From NCBI RefSeq assembly GCF_016925635.1, contig NZ_CP070490.1, forward strand, positions 372,001 to 436,000: 64,000 nucleotides of DNA, given 5' to 3'. Position numbers and translations under genes: made by a program. Of this stretch, positions 24,892-35,053 are shown one piece after another; within the stretch, counting starts at the first letter, position 1; every line of letters begins with the position of its first letter. This DNA comes from Lysinibacillus fusiformis. GTDB taxonomy: Bacteria; Bacillota; Bacilli; Bacillales_A; Planococcaceae. The notes below the pieces were generated by a model, which was not told the origin of the DNA, searched no databases, and saw only the letters and a program-made list of their open reading frames with translations.

Positions 24892-27309
24892 TTAGCGTAC
24901 TTCTGTACCTGCAATTGTAGCAATGGCTTTTAACACTTTGTTATGTGCGGCCACTACTTCTTCGTCCGTTAAAGTACGTTCTGGATCAAAGTATGTGAGA
25001 GAGAAGGCAACCGATTTTTTACCTGGTTCCATTTTCTCCCCTTCGTAAACATCGAATACGCGGATATCTTTTAATAATTTCACACCCGCTGCGTCAATAG
25101 CTTCCATTACTTCGCCAGCAGTAGTTGAACGGTCCATAATAAGGGCGATATCACGAGACATAGCTGGGAAGCGAGGCACTGGTGTGTAGGCAAGTGGTGC
25201 TTCTTGTGCCGTTGCATTTAACAGAGCCACTAAATTCATTTCCATTACATACGTGTCTTTTACACCCCATGCTTTTTGCTCTGCTGGGTGAAGTCCACCG
25301 ATAATGCCGACTTGCTCGCCATCTAATAAAATGCTAGCCGTACGTCCTGGATGTAAGCCATCCACTTGTGATTTCACAAATGTCATGCGATTTTCTAAGC
25401 CAAGTTTGCCAATGACACCTTCGACAATACCTTTTAGCACAAAGAAATCTACGGCTTTTTTCTCGCCTTGCCAAGCATGGTCTAGCCATTTGCCAGTTAG
25501 TACTGCTGCCACATGCTCTTCCTCATACGGTTGCCCCTCGTCTGATTGACCAAGGAACACTGAACCAATTTCATATAAAGCCACGCCTTCAGCTTGACGT
25601 GCTACATTATACGCAGCTGCTTCGATTAAATGTGGAAGAAGGCTTTGACGTAAGGTAGAGCGCTCCTCACTCATCGGCATGAGTAAACGAGTTACTGGCT
25701 CTGCTTTCAAGGCAAAACGTTGTGACAATGCATCGGATGTTAATGAATATGTCACCGCTTGATATAAGCCAGCCCCTTCCATGTAATGACGAACTACACG
25801 GCGATTTGCTTGGTAAGGTGATAAATTACCTACTTGTGTTGCACCCTCTGGCAATGTCATTGGGATTTCATCATAACCATAAAGACGAGCAATTTCCTCG
25901 ACGATATCCTCTTCAATTTTAATATCTTGGCGACGTGTTGGTGCATCAATAATTAATAAACCGTTTGCAGCCTCTACACCAAATTTTAGACGCTCTAAAA
26001 TAGAAAGCATATCTTCTAATGCAATCTTCATACCTAAGCGCTCATTAATAAAATCTGGGGAAACGACTACTCGCGCTGGTGTTTTATCTAACTCATCTAC
26101 TAAACATGTACCTTCTAACACTTCACCGCCAGCTAATTCAGCAAGTAAAGCTGCAGCACGTTCAGCTGCGGGTAAGACACGGTTCGGGTCTACCCCTTTT
26201 TCAAAACGAGCCGATGCATCTGAACGTAGGCCAAGATGACGAGATGTTTGACGCACTGTTAAACCATCAAAATAGGCTGATTCAATGACAACATTCGTTG
26301 TAGAATCTGTTACCTCAGAATTAGCACCACCCATTACACCAGCAATCGCTACTGGTTCTTTGCCATTCGTAATCACTAAATCTGAAGCTTTTAATGTGCG
26401 TTCTTGGTCATCCAATGTTGTAATTTTTTCACCTTCTGTTGCTTTACGAACAACGATTTCACCTGTTGCTAGGCTATCATAGTCAAAAGCATGCAGTGGT
26501 TGACCATATTCCATCAATACATAGTTGGTTACATCCACCACATTATTGTGTGGGCGTACACCCGCTGCCATTAGACGATTTTGGAGCCACATTGGGGACT
26601 CACCAATTTTTACGTTTTTCACCACTTTTGCTACATACATTGGATTTGCTTGTAGATCTTCTACGTGAAGCTTTAGGTAATCCTGTGCTTTTTCACTAGC
26701 AGTTTGATAGGAAATCTCTGGATATTTGATTTCCTCTGAAAGAATGGCACCTACTTCATAGGCTACACCAAGCATCGAAAGGGCATCTGAACGGTTTGGT
26801 GTTAGTCCTAATTCCAACACTGTATCACGTAAGCCTAAAATAGCCAGTGCATCTGAGCCTACCTCTGCATCTGCTGGTAGGACGAAGATGCCTTCTGAGT
26901 ATGCCTTAGGAACAAGCTTCCCTTCGATTCCAAGCTCTTGTAAGGAACAAATCATCCCGTTCGATTCATGGCCACGAAGTTTTGCTTTTTTAATTTTAAT
27001 GCCACCTGGTAAATGGGCGCCTGGACGAGCAACAATGACTTTTTGGCCAGCATCGACATTTGGTGCACCACAAATAATTTGTTGTGGCTCGGCTTCTCCA
27101 ACATCAACTTGACAAATATTTAACTTATCAGCCTCTGGATGTTTTTCCTTAGACACAACGTAACCAACTACAACTTTATCCATAGCGTTAGCCCGATCGA
27201 TGACTGCATCTACTTCAATTCCAGAGCGTGTAATTTTTTCTGCTAATAGCTCAGGTGCTAAGTCCTGTGTATTGATATAATCTTTTAACCATTCTAATGA
27301 TACTAACAT
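24892..27309 (-). CDS. pheT: Phenylalanine-tRNA ligase beta subunit
   Basis: 805 residues, full length. N-terminal tRNA-binding OB domain (about 40-150), B3/B4 editing domain, B5, the catalytic-like core (about 480-680) and the C-terminal anticodon-binding FDX-ACB domain (about 710-805, PRFPAMSRDIALIMD). With PheS forms the alpha2-beta2 synthetase. Starts 12 bp after pheS; transcription is controlled by the T-box ahead of pheS. Confidence 0.97.
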   Translation of the reverse strand: MLVSLEWLKDYINTQDLAPELLAEKITRSGIEVDAVIDRANAMDKVVVGYVVSKEKHPEADKLNICQVDVGEAEPQQIICGAPNVDAGQKVIVARPGAHLPGGIKIKKAKLRGHESNGMICSLQELGIEGKLVPKAYSEGIFVLPADAEVGSDALAILGLRDTVLELGLTPNRSDALSMLGVAYEVGAILSEEIKYPEISYQTASEKAQDYLKLHVEDLQANPMYVAKVVKNVKIGESPMWLQNRLMAAGVRPHNNVVDVTNYVLMEYGQPLHAFDYDSLATGEIVVRKATEGEKITTLDDQERTLKASDLVITNGKEPVAIAGVMGGANSEVTDSTTNVVIESAYFDGLTVRQTSRHLGLRSDASARFEKGVDPNRVLPAAERAAALLAELAGGEVLEGTCLVDELDKTPARVVVSPDFINERLGMKIALEDMLSILERLKFGVEAANGLLIIDAPTRRQDIKIEEDIVEEIARLYGYDEIPMTLPEGATQVGNLSPYQANRRVVRHYMEGAGLYQAVTYSLTSDALSQRFALKAEPVTRLLMPMSEERSTLRQSLLPHLIEAAAYNVARQAEGVALYEIGSVFLGQSDEGQPYEEEHVAAVLTGKWLDHAWQGEKKAVDFFVLKGIVEGVIGKLGLENRMTFVKSQVDGLHPGRTASILLDGEQVGIIGGLHPAEQKAWGVKDTYVMEMNLVALLNATAQEAPLAYTPVPRFPAMSRDIALIMDRSTTAGEVMEAIDAAGVKLLKDIRVFDVYEGEKMEPGKKSVAFSLTYFDPERTLTDEEVVAAHNKVLKAIATIAGTEVR

Positions 27310-27321
27310 GTTTTATCCCCC

Positions 27322-28359
27322 TTACGCTTCTGTTCGCTCGAATTGTGATAAGAAGCGAGTGTCACTTGTATAGAAATGACGAATATCGTCAACACCATAT
27401 TTCAACATCGCAATACGCTCTGCACCAATACCAAATGCAAAACCAGAAACTTTCTTCGGATCATAACCAGCCATTTCTAATACGTTTGGATGCACCATAC
27501 CCGCTCCTAAAATCTCAATCCAGCCTGTGCTCTTACATACGTTACAGCCCGCACCACCACATTTGAAACAAGAAATATCCATTTCTACAGATGGCTCAGT
27601 GAATGGGAAGAAGCTCGGACGAAGTCGAATTTCGCGGTCTGCGCCAAACATTTTTTTCGCTAAAGTATCTAATGTCCCTTTTAAATCACTCATACGAATA
27701 TTTTCGCCAATGACTAGACCTTCAATTTGCATAAATTGATGTGAGTGTGTTGCATCATCATTATCACGGCGGAATACTTTACCAGGACAAATAATGCGAA
27801 TCGATTCACCTTTTTTGGCTTCCATTGTACGAGCCTGTACTGGTGAAGTATGCGTACGTAGCAATATTTCCTCGGAAATATAGAATGAATCTTGCATATC
27901 ACGAGCTGGATGCCCTTTTGGTAAATTTAGTGCTTCAAAGTTATAGTAGTCCTTCTCAACCTCTGGGCCTTCAGCAATTTCATAGCCCATTCCGATAAAT
28001 AAATCTTCTATTTCTTCAATGACACGCGTCAAAGGATGACGGTTCCCTACTTTAATTTCACGACCTGGTAATGTGACATCAATCGACTCACTTGCTAATT
28101 TTTCAGCAATGGCCGCTTCTTCTAAAACCGTTACCTTTGTTTCTAATACTGCTGTTACATTTTCACGAACATTATTCACTAAAGCTCCCATTTTTGGACG
28201 TTCTTCAGCTGATAATTTTCCCATCCCTTTTAGTAAATCCGTGATAGGTCCTTTTTTTCCTAAATATGCAACACGTACTTCATTCAATTCTTTTAAATTT
28301 GCAGCTGCTTCAATTTTAGCAAGTGCTTCTTGCTCTAATTGTTTTAATTGCTCTTCCAT
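27322..28359 (-). CDS. pheS: Phenylalanine-tRNA ligase alpha subunit
   Basis: 345 residues. N-terminal coiled coil (about 1-90), then the class II catalytic domain: motif 2 around [11 protein letters not shown] and [21 protein letters not shown], Phe-binding region FTEPSVEMD, and motif 3 [28 protein letters not shown] insert could bind zinc. AGGAGG precedes the start. Confidence 0.97.
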   Translation of the reverse strand: MEEQLKQLEQEALAKIEAAANLKELNEVRVAYLGKKGPITDLLKGMGKLSAEERPKMGALVNNVRENVTAVLETKVTVLEEAAIAEKLASESIDVTLPGREIKVGNRHPLTRVIEEIEDLFIGMGYEIAEGPEVEKDYYNFEALNLPKGHPARDMQDSFYISEEILLRTHTSPVQARTMEAKKGESIRIICPGKVFRRDNDDATHSHQFMQIEGLVIGENIRMSDLKGTLDTLAKKMFGADREIRLRPSFFPFTEPSVEMDISCFKCGGAGCNVCKSTGWIEILGAGMVHPNVLEMAGYDPKKVSGFAFGIGAERIAMLKYGVDDIRHFYTSDTRFLSQFERTEA

Positions 28360-28401
28360 GTTAAAACCTCCTTAGAAAATAAATGCCTGCATTTTAGGCA
28401 T

Positions 28402-28680
28402 AAAAAAACTCGCCCCTAAAAAAGGGACGAGGACATATTCGCGGTACCACCCTAGTTATCGCAAGGCAAGCGCCTTACAATCACTTCATTGACATAACGA
28501 CTTGATAAAGCCGGCTCACCTTTACAGCATGACGCTGGTCCCGGTAGCTGCTCGCAGGTTGAATTCAAAACTGCATTGGTACGGCGTTGGCTCTCAATCT
28601 CTGGCCTACGCTCCCTGTTGTCCATTCACAATCTTTACTACTTCCCGGTCAAAGCATTTACTATTTAAACATACATTTTA
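28402..28680 (-). ncRNA. T-box leader of pheST (tRNA-Phe)
   Basis: T-box AGGGTGGTACCGCG lies on the complement of 28440-28453. The specifier is GAA-TTC-A (Phe codon) near 28558-28566. A terminator stem CTCG.CCCT/AGGG.CGAG (28409-28431) with seven T ends it. Explains the gap between pheS and ysgA. Confidence 0.92.
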
Positions 28681-28686
28681 GAATAG

Positions 28687-28716
28687 ATTATACAATAATG
28701 AACTGTAGCAAATCAA
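28687..28716 (-). promoter_or_regulatory. Promoter of the pheST T-box transcript
   Basis: Minus strand TTGATT (28711-28716), 18 bp, TATAAT (28687-28692). Confidence 0.65.
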
Positions 28717-28751
28717 GAGACAACTGCCTGTGTCCCACAAAGATCCGTCAA

Positions 28752-29516
28752 TTACTTGGCAAAGCCATATAAAACAATCCCTGTTGCCACTGCGACGTTT
28801 AATGATTCAGCCTGTCCAAAAAGAGGAATAATCATATTTTGATCTGTCATTGCTAATATTTGAGGCTGAATGCCACTTCCTTCATTCCCCATAATAATCG
28901 CAAATGCACCTGTATGTTGAATGTCGCTATACGGCACTGCCTCCTCATCTAAAGCGGTGCCAAATACGGGTACACCTTGATCCTGTAGTAAATTTACCCA
29001 TTCAGCTAAATCCCCACGGACTACCGGAATATGGAAATGCGAACCTTGGGCAGCACGTAGTGTTTTAGGATTATAAAGATCGGCACTGCCTTTTCCTAAA
29101 ATTACAGCATCTAAACCTGCTGCATCTGCTGTACGAATCATTGTTCCAATGTTACCAGGATCTTGGACAGCATCAATTAATAACACTTTTCGCCAAGTGG
29201 TCATCACTTTATCTTCTAAAACTGGCTGTTTACATACAGCAAAAACACCTTGAGAAGTTTCTGTCTCAGCGAATTCCTTCGCTACCGCAGTCGATACTTC
29301 TACAATAGCTACATCATCAATTGGCCACAACATTGGTAAATCTATACCTTCACGTACAATAATTTGTAATACTTGCTCTTTATTTTTTAATGCTTCTTCA
29401 ACAAGATGGAAGCCCTCTATAAGGAATTCACCTGAACGTTCACGCTCTTTTCTTGTCGTCGCTAATTTTTTCCAATATTTCACTAACGCATTTTGCGTAG
29501 ATTCGATTCTCTTCAT
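28752..29516 (-). CDS. ysgA: SpoU/TrmH-type RNA 2'-O-ribose methyltransferase
   Basis: 254 residues. N-terminal L30e-like substrate-binding domain (to about 95), then the SPOUT knot with motif 1 DAVQDPGNIGTMIRTADAAG, motif 2 IIMGNEGSGI and motif 3 IPLFGQAESLNVAVATGIVLY. Methylates rRNA or tRNA with SAM; the exact target is not readable. In B. subtilis ysgA also neighbours pheS. Confidence 0.92.
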   Translation of the reverse strand: MKRIESTQNALVKYWKKLATTRKERERSGEFLIEGFHLVEEALKNKEQVLQIIVREGIDLPMLWPIDDVAIVEVSTAVAKEFAETETSQGVFAVCKQPVLEDKVMTTWRKVLLIDAVQDPGNIGTMIRTADAAGLDAVILGKGSADLYNPKTLRAAQGSHFHIPVVRGDLAEWVNLLQDQGVPVFGTALDEEAVPYSDIQHTGAFAIIMGNEGSGIQPQILAMTDQNMIIPLFGQAESLNVAVATGIVLYGFAK

Positions 29517-29688
29517 CGCTACCTCTTACCGCCTTTTTCCTATATATTGACCACTATTATACCTTAGGAAATGGCAAATTTCATAGCTAAGTGAGAAAAC
29601 TGTTATTTTCTTTTGGTGGCAAGTGAGGAACCAATTAAACATGCTATAATCATACACATCTAATTAAAACAAGGAGAGAGGAAAATAG

Positions 29689-30084
29689 ATGAAAAAAACG
29701 ATACATGTAGTCGGAGCCATCATTGAAAATGAACAACATGAAATTTTCTGTGCTTTAAGAAATCCACAAATGGTACTAGCAAATTATTGGGAATTCCCTG
29801 GCGGTAAAATAGAGCAAGGTGAAACACCAGAACAGGCGCTTTATCGTGAAATCCTTGAGGAATTCAACTGTACGATTCAAGTAGGTGAGCTAGTTGAAAT
29901 AACCCTCCATGAATACGAGCAATTTTTCGTTCACTTAGAAACATACAAAGCTTCTATTATAAAAGGTACACCCCAAATATTGGAACATGCTGAAGCAAGA
30001 TGGGTTCCCCGCAGGCAATTGCTCGACCTTCCATTTGCTCCAGCAGATCTGCCTTCCATTCGAAAATTGTTAGTCGAAATGTAA
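29689..30084 (+). CDS. Nudix hydrolase, MutT-like
   Basis: 131 residues. Nudix box at about 37-59: G-x5-E-x7-REILEEFNC, where the usual final Gly is replaced by Asn. The N-terminal strand KKTIHVVGAIIE and the segment WEFPGGKIEQGE are typical of MutT/CTP pyrophosphohydrolase-like enzymes that clean oxidised or modified nucleotides. AAGGAGAGAGG precedes the ATG. It is a single gene, convergent with the GGDEF gene 8 bp away. Confidence 0.85.
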   Translation: MKKTIHVVGAIIENEQHEIFCALRNPQMVLANYWEFPGGKIEQGETPEQALYREILEEFNCTIQVGELVEITLHEYEQFFVHLETYKASIIKGTPQILEHAEARWVPRRQLLDLPFAPADLPSIRKLLVEM

Positions 30085-30091
30085 AAGCTAT

Positions 30092-31069
30092 TCACTTCAT
30101 TTCATGAAAATGGGTAACTTGGTTTCGTCCATGCGCTTTCGATACATACAATGCTTCGTCTGCTTTTTTTATGAATGCCGTTTCTGTATCTTCTGACGTT
30201 ACTGTGGCAATCCCCATACTGATCGTAATACAACCTGTTGGCCAATCATCCTGCTCCACGGTGTGTCTAATTTGTTCGCAGATTTCTTTTGCAACAGTTT
30301 TCTCGGTCGTGGGTAAGATGATGATAAACTCCTCACCGCCGTAACGAGCGACGGTGTCTTCTGTACGTACTTGTTGCTGTAATAGCTGCGCCAATTGAAC
30401 AAGGACATCGTCTCCAACTTGATGACCGTATGTATCATTAACCTTTTTAAAATGATCGATATCTAAAATACATAACGAAAAAGGCTCTGCCGTCTCGTGA
30501 AAATAATTGAAATGTTGTTCAAGTTTTTCCTGGAAAAATCTTCTATTTTTCAAACCAGTCAGTTTATCTGTCATCGATAATTCTACTAAAGCAGCATTCA
30601 TCTCTAATAATTTCGCCTGCTGTTGTTCTATTTCTACATGAATTTGCTCCAAATTAGCTAATGCTCGATCCTTTTCTTGGTAGGCAGCCTCCAGTAGTTT
30701 TTTGGCTGATCGTAATTCCTGTTCATAATCTATGCGCTTTTTCATCTTTACTAGAATACAATCAATTCGTTCTACCGTATCCTCTGTATACAATCTAGCA
30801 TTCATTAAAAATGGAACTGACATCCCGTCCTTCTGTTTGAGATGAATAAATAATTCCTCTACTTGCCCCTCTAAATTAATCGTAGGATAAAAATAAGAGT
30901 GAAAAATCATCTTATTGGGCGTAGATAGAAGAATTTCTAGATGCTTCTGTAATAATTCCTCTTGTCCATAGCCGAGCCAATCTAGCAGGGTTTGATTGAT
31001 TTCTGAAATAAGCCCTTCATGTGTGATGGAAAGAAAACCACATGGTGCGTTATTGAGTCGTTTGTCCAT
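30092..31069 (-). CDS. PAS-GGDEF diguanylate cyclase with RsbP-like sensor
   Basis: 325 residues from ATG 31069 (AAAGGA upstream, and MDKRLNNAPCGFL then matches the start I recall for RsbP); an ATG at 31087 also exists. PAS domain at about 5-112, coiled coil 115-165, GGDEF domain 166-320. The active site is GGEEF (244-248) and an RxxD inhibitory site RTED stands 5 residues before it (235-238), so it should make c-di-GMP with product inhibition. There is no transmembrane segment: a cytoplasmic sensor. The gene begins 24 bp after rsbQ, so the hydrolase probably feeds its PAS domain. In B. subtilis the same PAS is joined to a PP2C phosphatase (RsbP). Confidence 0.85.
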   Translation of the reverse strand: MDKRLNNAPCGFLSITHEGLISEINQTLLDWLGYGQEELLQKHLEILLSTPNKMIFHSYFYPTINLEGQVEELFIHLKQKDGMSVPFLMNARLYTEDTVERIDCILVKMKKRIDYEQELRSAKKLLEAAYQEKDRALANLEQIHVEIEQQQAKLLEMNAALVELSMTDKLTGLKNRRFFQEKLEQHFNYFHETAEPFSLCILDIDHFKKVNDTYGHQVGDDVLVQLAQLLQQQVRTEDTVARYGGEEFIIILPTTEKTVAKEICEQIRHTVEQDDWPTGCITISMGIATVTSEDTETAFIKKADEALYVSKAHGRNQVTHFHEMK

Positions 31070-31093
31070 TGTTGACAATCCTTTCATTGTTCC

Positions 31094-31885
31094 CTACAAA
31101 AAATCTGTAATACACTGTATTGTTTCATTCGGGTGACTAATATGTGGATAATGTCCTTTCGCTTTCATTAATTGCAACGTGCTGTTTTTGAGATGCTGAT
31201 GTAAATAATCTCCAACACCAATTGGCACAATACTATCTTCCGAGCATTGGATAATCAACGAAGGGACAGTTCCCTTTGATAAATCACTTCGATGATCAGA
31301 TAAAAATGTTACCTCAGCAAATTCTTTTGCGATGATAGGGTCTGCTGCTATAAAGGTTTGTTTCAGTTCCTGTGTTAATGTTGGTTGTTCAGGATTACTC
31401 ATTGCAATAGGCGCCATATAGCTAGCCCAACCTGCAAAGTTCATTTCCATCATATCTAATAACTCCGCAATATCACTTCGCTCAAATCCCCCTCGATAAC
31501 CATCATCATTTAAATAACACGGAGAAGGACCAATCATAATCAACTTTTTAAAATAATTAGGATGCTGGATAGATGCGAGCAGTCCTATCATGGCACTAAT
31601 GGAATGCCCTACAAAAATACTATTTTGTAATGATAGCGTTTCAATAATGTCCAATAAATCTTGTACATAGCCCTGTAATGTTTGATATTTTTCAGATGAA
31701 TAGGCACCTATATCTGAGTTACCTGAGCCGACATAATCGAATAATATAATCTGATATTTGTCCATAAATGCAGGCGTAATGAAACGCCACATGTTTTGAT
31801 CACAGCCAAATCCATGTGCAAAAATAATCGGTTGGTCTCCTTGTCCGAATACTTTTACATTATTACGAACAACAATATTTTCCAT
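31094..31885 (-). CDS. rsbQ: RsbQ-type alpha/beta hydrolase
   Basis: 263 residues. Nucleophile elbow GHSIS (Ser about 95), oxyanion segment HGFGCDQNMW, acid Asp in CSEDSIVP (about 217) and His in KGHYPH (about 245). Long conserved blocks such as LFDYVGSGNSD and IGPSPCYLNDDGY identify the RsbQ/strigolactone-receptor-like branch. B. subtilis RsbQ acts with RsbP to switch on SigB under energy stress by providing an unknown hydrophobic ligand. Here the downstream partner is a PAS-GGDEF protein instead of RsbP. Confidence 0.9.
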   Translation of the reverse strand: MENIVVRNNVKVFGQGDQPIIFAHGFGCDQNMWRFITPAFMDKYQIILFDYVGSGNSDIGAYSSEKYQTLQGYVQDLLDIIETLSLQNSIFVGHSISAMIGLLASIQHPNYFKKLIMIGPSPCYLNDDGYRGGFERSDIAELLDMMEMNFAGWASYMAPIAMSNPEQPTLTQELKQTFIAADPIIAKEFAEVTFLSDHRSDLSKGTVPSLIIQCSEDSIVPIGVGDYLHQHLKNSTLQLMKAKGHYPHISHPNETIQCITDFL

Positions 31886-31974
31886 TCTAATTACTCCTTT
31901 TAGAAATATATGTAATAGGTTTATTGTGACCCCTTATACAGTAATTATCAAGCTAAAACATGAAAAACAAAAAG

Positions 31975-32001
31975 GAGCAGTAATGTCTCTGCACTCTGCT
32001 C
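31975..32001 (-). terminator. Terminator of the flavin oxidase gene
   Basis: Stem GAGCAG/CTGCTC with 15-nt partly paired loop, followed by CTTTTTGTTTTT on the minus strand. Confidence 0.65.
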
Positions 32002-32011
32002 AATACTCAGT

Positions 32012-33361
32012 CTACAGCCACTTTCTAATAGGTGGGATACTCTGTGGAAATTGAAAGACATTATACGGATCATATTTTGTTTTCACTTCTCGCAGCCTTC
32101 TAAAATTGCGAGCGTAATAGGCTGTCTGCCAGTCCTGAATAAATCGATCTGGAAAATTCACATAATCACCAGACGTATAAGGTGATAAAGCGCGTCGTAA
32201 GTTTTCTACCCACTTCATATTTTGTTCTTTCTCATTCGAATTTTCCCAGGAAGTATTATATTCTTGCGCTATTAACGCATTGCGATAGTAATAGGCTGTA
32301 TGATTTTGAGCAATTTCACTGACCGCTCCTCTTAAAGATTGTTGCCAGATCGTTGTATTTGAATTAGGTGCATGAGCTAAAAATTCTTTCATTCGCTGAA
32401 TCGCCTTATATGGAAACGGTCTCTCCAAAAATGACCCTGATCTTTTTCGAAGGGCAGGCTGGTTGCCGCTTGGTAAATCAAAAAATTCTACTGCCTTGAT
32501 ATATGGCACTTCTTTTATCCAAATACTTGTTGGCAAACCTGCCTTTCTAAGAGGGCGAAGCAACTTCTTTAATTCAGCTGCTGATCCTATGAACTCACCT
32601 TGTGCAACGATTTCACCTACTTCCTTTGTTTTTAACTCAATCTGTGAAGTCAGACGCTTATCTGTATAAGGAGCCCATTTTTGCCATGCATCAAAGGCCA
32701 CTTCAAAATCATCCCATCCCCATGTAATGGAGAAGAGTGATACCTCATTAATCGCATGTAACTTGAATGTCAATGAAGTGACTATACCAAAATTGCCACC
32801 ACCGCCGCCACGACTTGCCCAAAAAAGATCCTTATTGTGTTGCTTATTTGCTCTGATTACCTGAGCACCTTCATGTCCACTAGCGACCACCGTTTCGATT
32901 TCAATGAGATTGTCACAAGTTAAACCGAATGGACGTGATAACATCCCAATACCCCCACCAAGGGTCAACCCGACCACCCCAACACTACTTTCTGTGCCAG
33001 CAGGAATGGTGACACCATGTTCCCATAATGTACGATAGACTTTTCCCATATTGGCTCCAGCATCAATCCTAGCTGTCATTTCTGGAAGATTAATCGAAAC
33101 CTTATTCATATCACTTACATCAATGACAAGACCCTTATTTACTAAAGAAAAATTTTCATAGCTATGACGACCACTTCGAATTCTAAAAGTCTCATTGTTT
33201 TCTCTGGCCCATTTTAATGCATTAACCACATCTTTCGTTTCTTGACAAAACACAATGACACTCGGATATTTGGGGTTATTTAAATTATTATTCGTTCTCG
33301 CTTGTTCATAATCCGAATCTTCAGGAGTCACGATTCTACCCGTGAGCTTTGCCTTTTTCAA
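32012..33361 (-). CDS. FAD-linked oxidase, berberine-bridge type
   Basis: 449 residues. The TTG at 33361 is preferred because AAAGGGG lies 7 nt before it; the frame also holds a TTG two codons earlier. PCMH-type FAD-binding domain (about 35-205) with SGRHSYENFS, whose His is the likely covalent flavin link, and LTLGGGIGMLSR and RGGGGGNFGIVTS; the C-terminal BBE segment has KYDPYNVFQFPQSIPP. Oxidises alcohols, sugars or amines; B. subtilis relatives include YgaK and CotQ. No signal peptide. Substrate unknown. Confidence 0.85.
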   Translation of the reverse strand: MKKAKLTGRIVTPEDSDYEQARTNNNLNNPKYPSVIVFCQETKDVVNALKWARENNETFRIRSGRHSYENFSLVNKGLVIDVSDMNKVSINLPEMTARIDAGANMGKVYRTLWEHGVTIPAGTESSVGVVGLTLGGGIGMLSRPFGLTCDNLIEIETVVASGHEGAQVIRANKQHNKDLFWASRGGGGGNFGIVTSLTFKLHAINEVSLFSITWGWDDFEVAFDAWQKWAPYTDKRLTSQIELKTKEVGEIVAQGEFIGSAAELKKLLRPLRKAGLPTSIWIKEVPYIKAVEFFDLPSGNQPALRKRSGSFLERPFPYKAIQRMKEFLAHAPNSNTTIWQQSLRGAVSEIAQNHTAYYYRNALIAQEYNTSWENSNEKEQNMKWVENLRRALSPYTSGDYVNFPDRFIQDWQTAYYARNFRRLREVKTKYDPYNVFQFPQSIPPIRKWL

Positions 33362-33513
33362 TATCAAGCCCCTTTCTCATAATGATACTTATCCTATGCA
33401 ACTCATTTAAAAAGAATTTGAAGTTTCAACTATTTTATTGGACACACACTAAAATACTCATTTTCACAATTGAAACATATGATGCACTAATAATATTGTG
33501 TTGGAGGTGTTCT

Positions 33514-34923
33514 ATGCTTATTCATGTAGTGAGTGCTGGCGAAACACTGTGGCAAATCGCCAATCGTTATGCTGTACCAGTTCAATCTATTAGTCAATTA
33601 AATGCATTAGCTACTCCCGATCAACTAGCCATCGGACAATCACTGGTTATCCCTTCTCCTTATACAATGTATACGGTTCAAAAGGGAGATACGTTATGGT
33701 CCATCGCACAGAAATTTAGCGTTCCCTTGCAATCTATCATATTAGAGAATCATCTAACTAATCCCGATCAATTAACACCAGGAACGAAATTAATTATTCC
33801 ACCCATTGTTCATATCGTGCAGCCAGGAGAAACTTTATGGCAAATAGCACAGCGATATGGTACGACTATTCAAGCCATTGCTGTAGAAAATCAAATAAAC
33901 AACCCCAATATGCTTTATGTGGGCGCTCAATTGATGATCCCAAGAGAATTACCGATGATTGAGGTCAATGCTTATTCCTACCAGCCTTCTGAAGAAGCTG
34001 TAGATTCCATTAATGCTGTTGGTCATCTACTCACTTATTTTAGTCCATTTGCTTATAAGATGAAGGAAGATGGTACATTACAGCCCATCAATGATGAAAA
34101 CATGATAGCAGCAGCAAAAGCTAAACATATCATCCCTATGTTAACGCTCACTAATTTTACTTCTACAGAAGAAGGCTCTAATTTAGCACAAGTCGTCTTG
34201 TCCAATGCAGAGCTACGGAAAAAGGTCATGAATAATGTGTTACAGGTGATGCAAGATAAAGGGTACCAAGTATTAAATATTGATTTTGAAAATGTTTTGC
34301 CAGCTGATCGCGAAAATTACAATGCCTTTATTCAATTAGCTGTGGATACACTTCATCCAAAGGGCTATTTAGTGTCAACAGCGCTTGCACCTAAAACAAG
34401 TGCTTCACAAACTGGAACATTATATGAAGCGCATGATTACGAGGCACATGGGAGAATAGCTGATTTTGTGGTATTAATGACCTATGAATGGGGATATCGC
34501 CTTGGACCCCCACAAGCCATTTCCCCCATTAATGAAATGCGAAGAGTTGTGGAGTATGCTTTAACTGAAATACCAGCCGATAAAATTTTATTGGGTTTTG
34601 AGTTGTATGCGCGTGATTGGCTCTTACCTCATGTCAAAGGCCAAGAAGCCGAAACATTTAGTCCTCAGGAAGCTCTCAATCGAGCCATCAAATACGGGGC
34701 AACAATCCAATTTGATCCAACTGCACAATCTCCTTTTTATCGATATGTTGATGAGCAAGGAAGGAATCATGAGGTATGGTTTGAAGACGCGAGAAGTGCA
34801 CAAGCGAAATTTGACCTGACTAAACAGTATAACCTGCGAGGCATTAGTTATTGGGCACTAGGATTCCCATTCCCTCAAAATTGGGTTTTATTAAACGATA
34901 ATTTTTCTGTTAAAAAATCTTAA
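33514..34923 (+). CDS. sleL: LysM-GH18 spore cortex/peptidoglycan glucosaminidase
   Basis: 469 residues from ATG 33514 (GGAGGTG upstream); the open frame extends farther but without support. Three LysM domains at about 2-46, 50-96 and 98-143 (HVVSAGETLWQIA, YTVQKGDTLWSIA, HIVQPGETLWQIA), then a GH18 barrel to about 465. The catalytic strand is LNIDFENV, which keeps the proton-donor Glu. No signal peptide, as in SleL/YaaH. The family attacks cortex muramic-lactam peptidoglycan in germination. Two spore-type small genes follow. The name is by family, not proven orthology with one of YaaH, YdhD or YvbX. Confidence 0.85.
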   Translation: MLIHVVSAGETLWQIANRYAVPVQSISQLNALATPDQLAIGQSLVIPSPYTMYTVQKGDTLWSIAQKFSVPLQSIILENHLTNPDQLTPGTKLIIPPIVHIVQPGETLWQIAQRYGTTIQAIAVENQINNPNMLYVGAQLMIPRELPMIEVNAYSYQPSEEAVDSINAVGHLLTYFSPFAYKMKEDGTLQPINDENMIAAAKAKHIIPMLTLTNFTSTEEGSNLAQVVLSNAELRKKVMNNVLQVMQDKGYQVLNIDFENVLPADRENYNAFIQLAVDTLHPKGYLVSTALAPKTSASQTGTLYEAHDYEAHGRIADFVVLMTYEWGYRLGPPQAISPINEMRRVVEYALTEIPADKILLGFELYARDWLLPHVKGQEAETFSPQEALNRAIKYGATIQFDPTAQSPFYRYVDEQGRNHEVWFEDARSAQAKFDLTKQYNLRGISYWALGFPFPQNWVLLNDNFSVKKS

Positions 34924-35053
34924 TGCTCATTATTGTTCTCAAAAAACAAAGTGCTATGCGACTTTTCCATGTGAAGTGCTATCTGTGATGACGGGATAAG
35001 AAATTCATTTCAAAGCCATATTAAATGATATCAACAGGAAAGGAGCAACTCAC

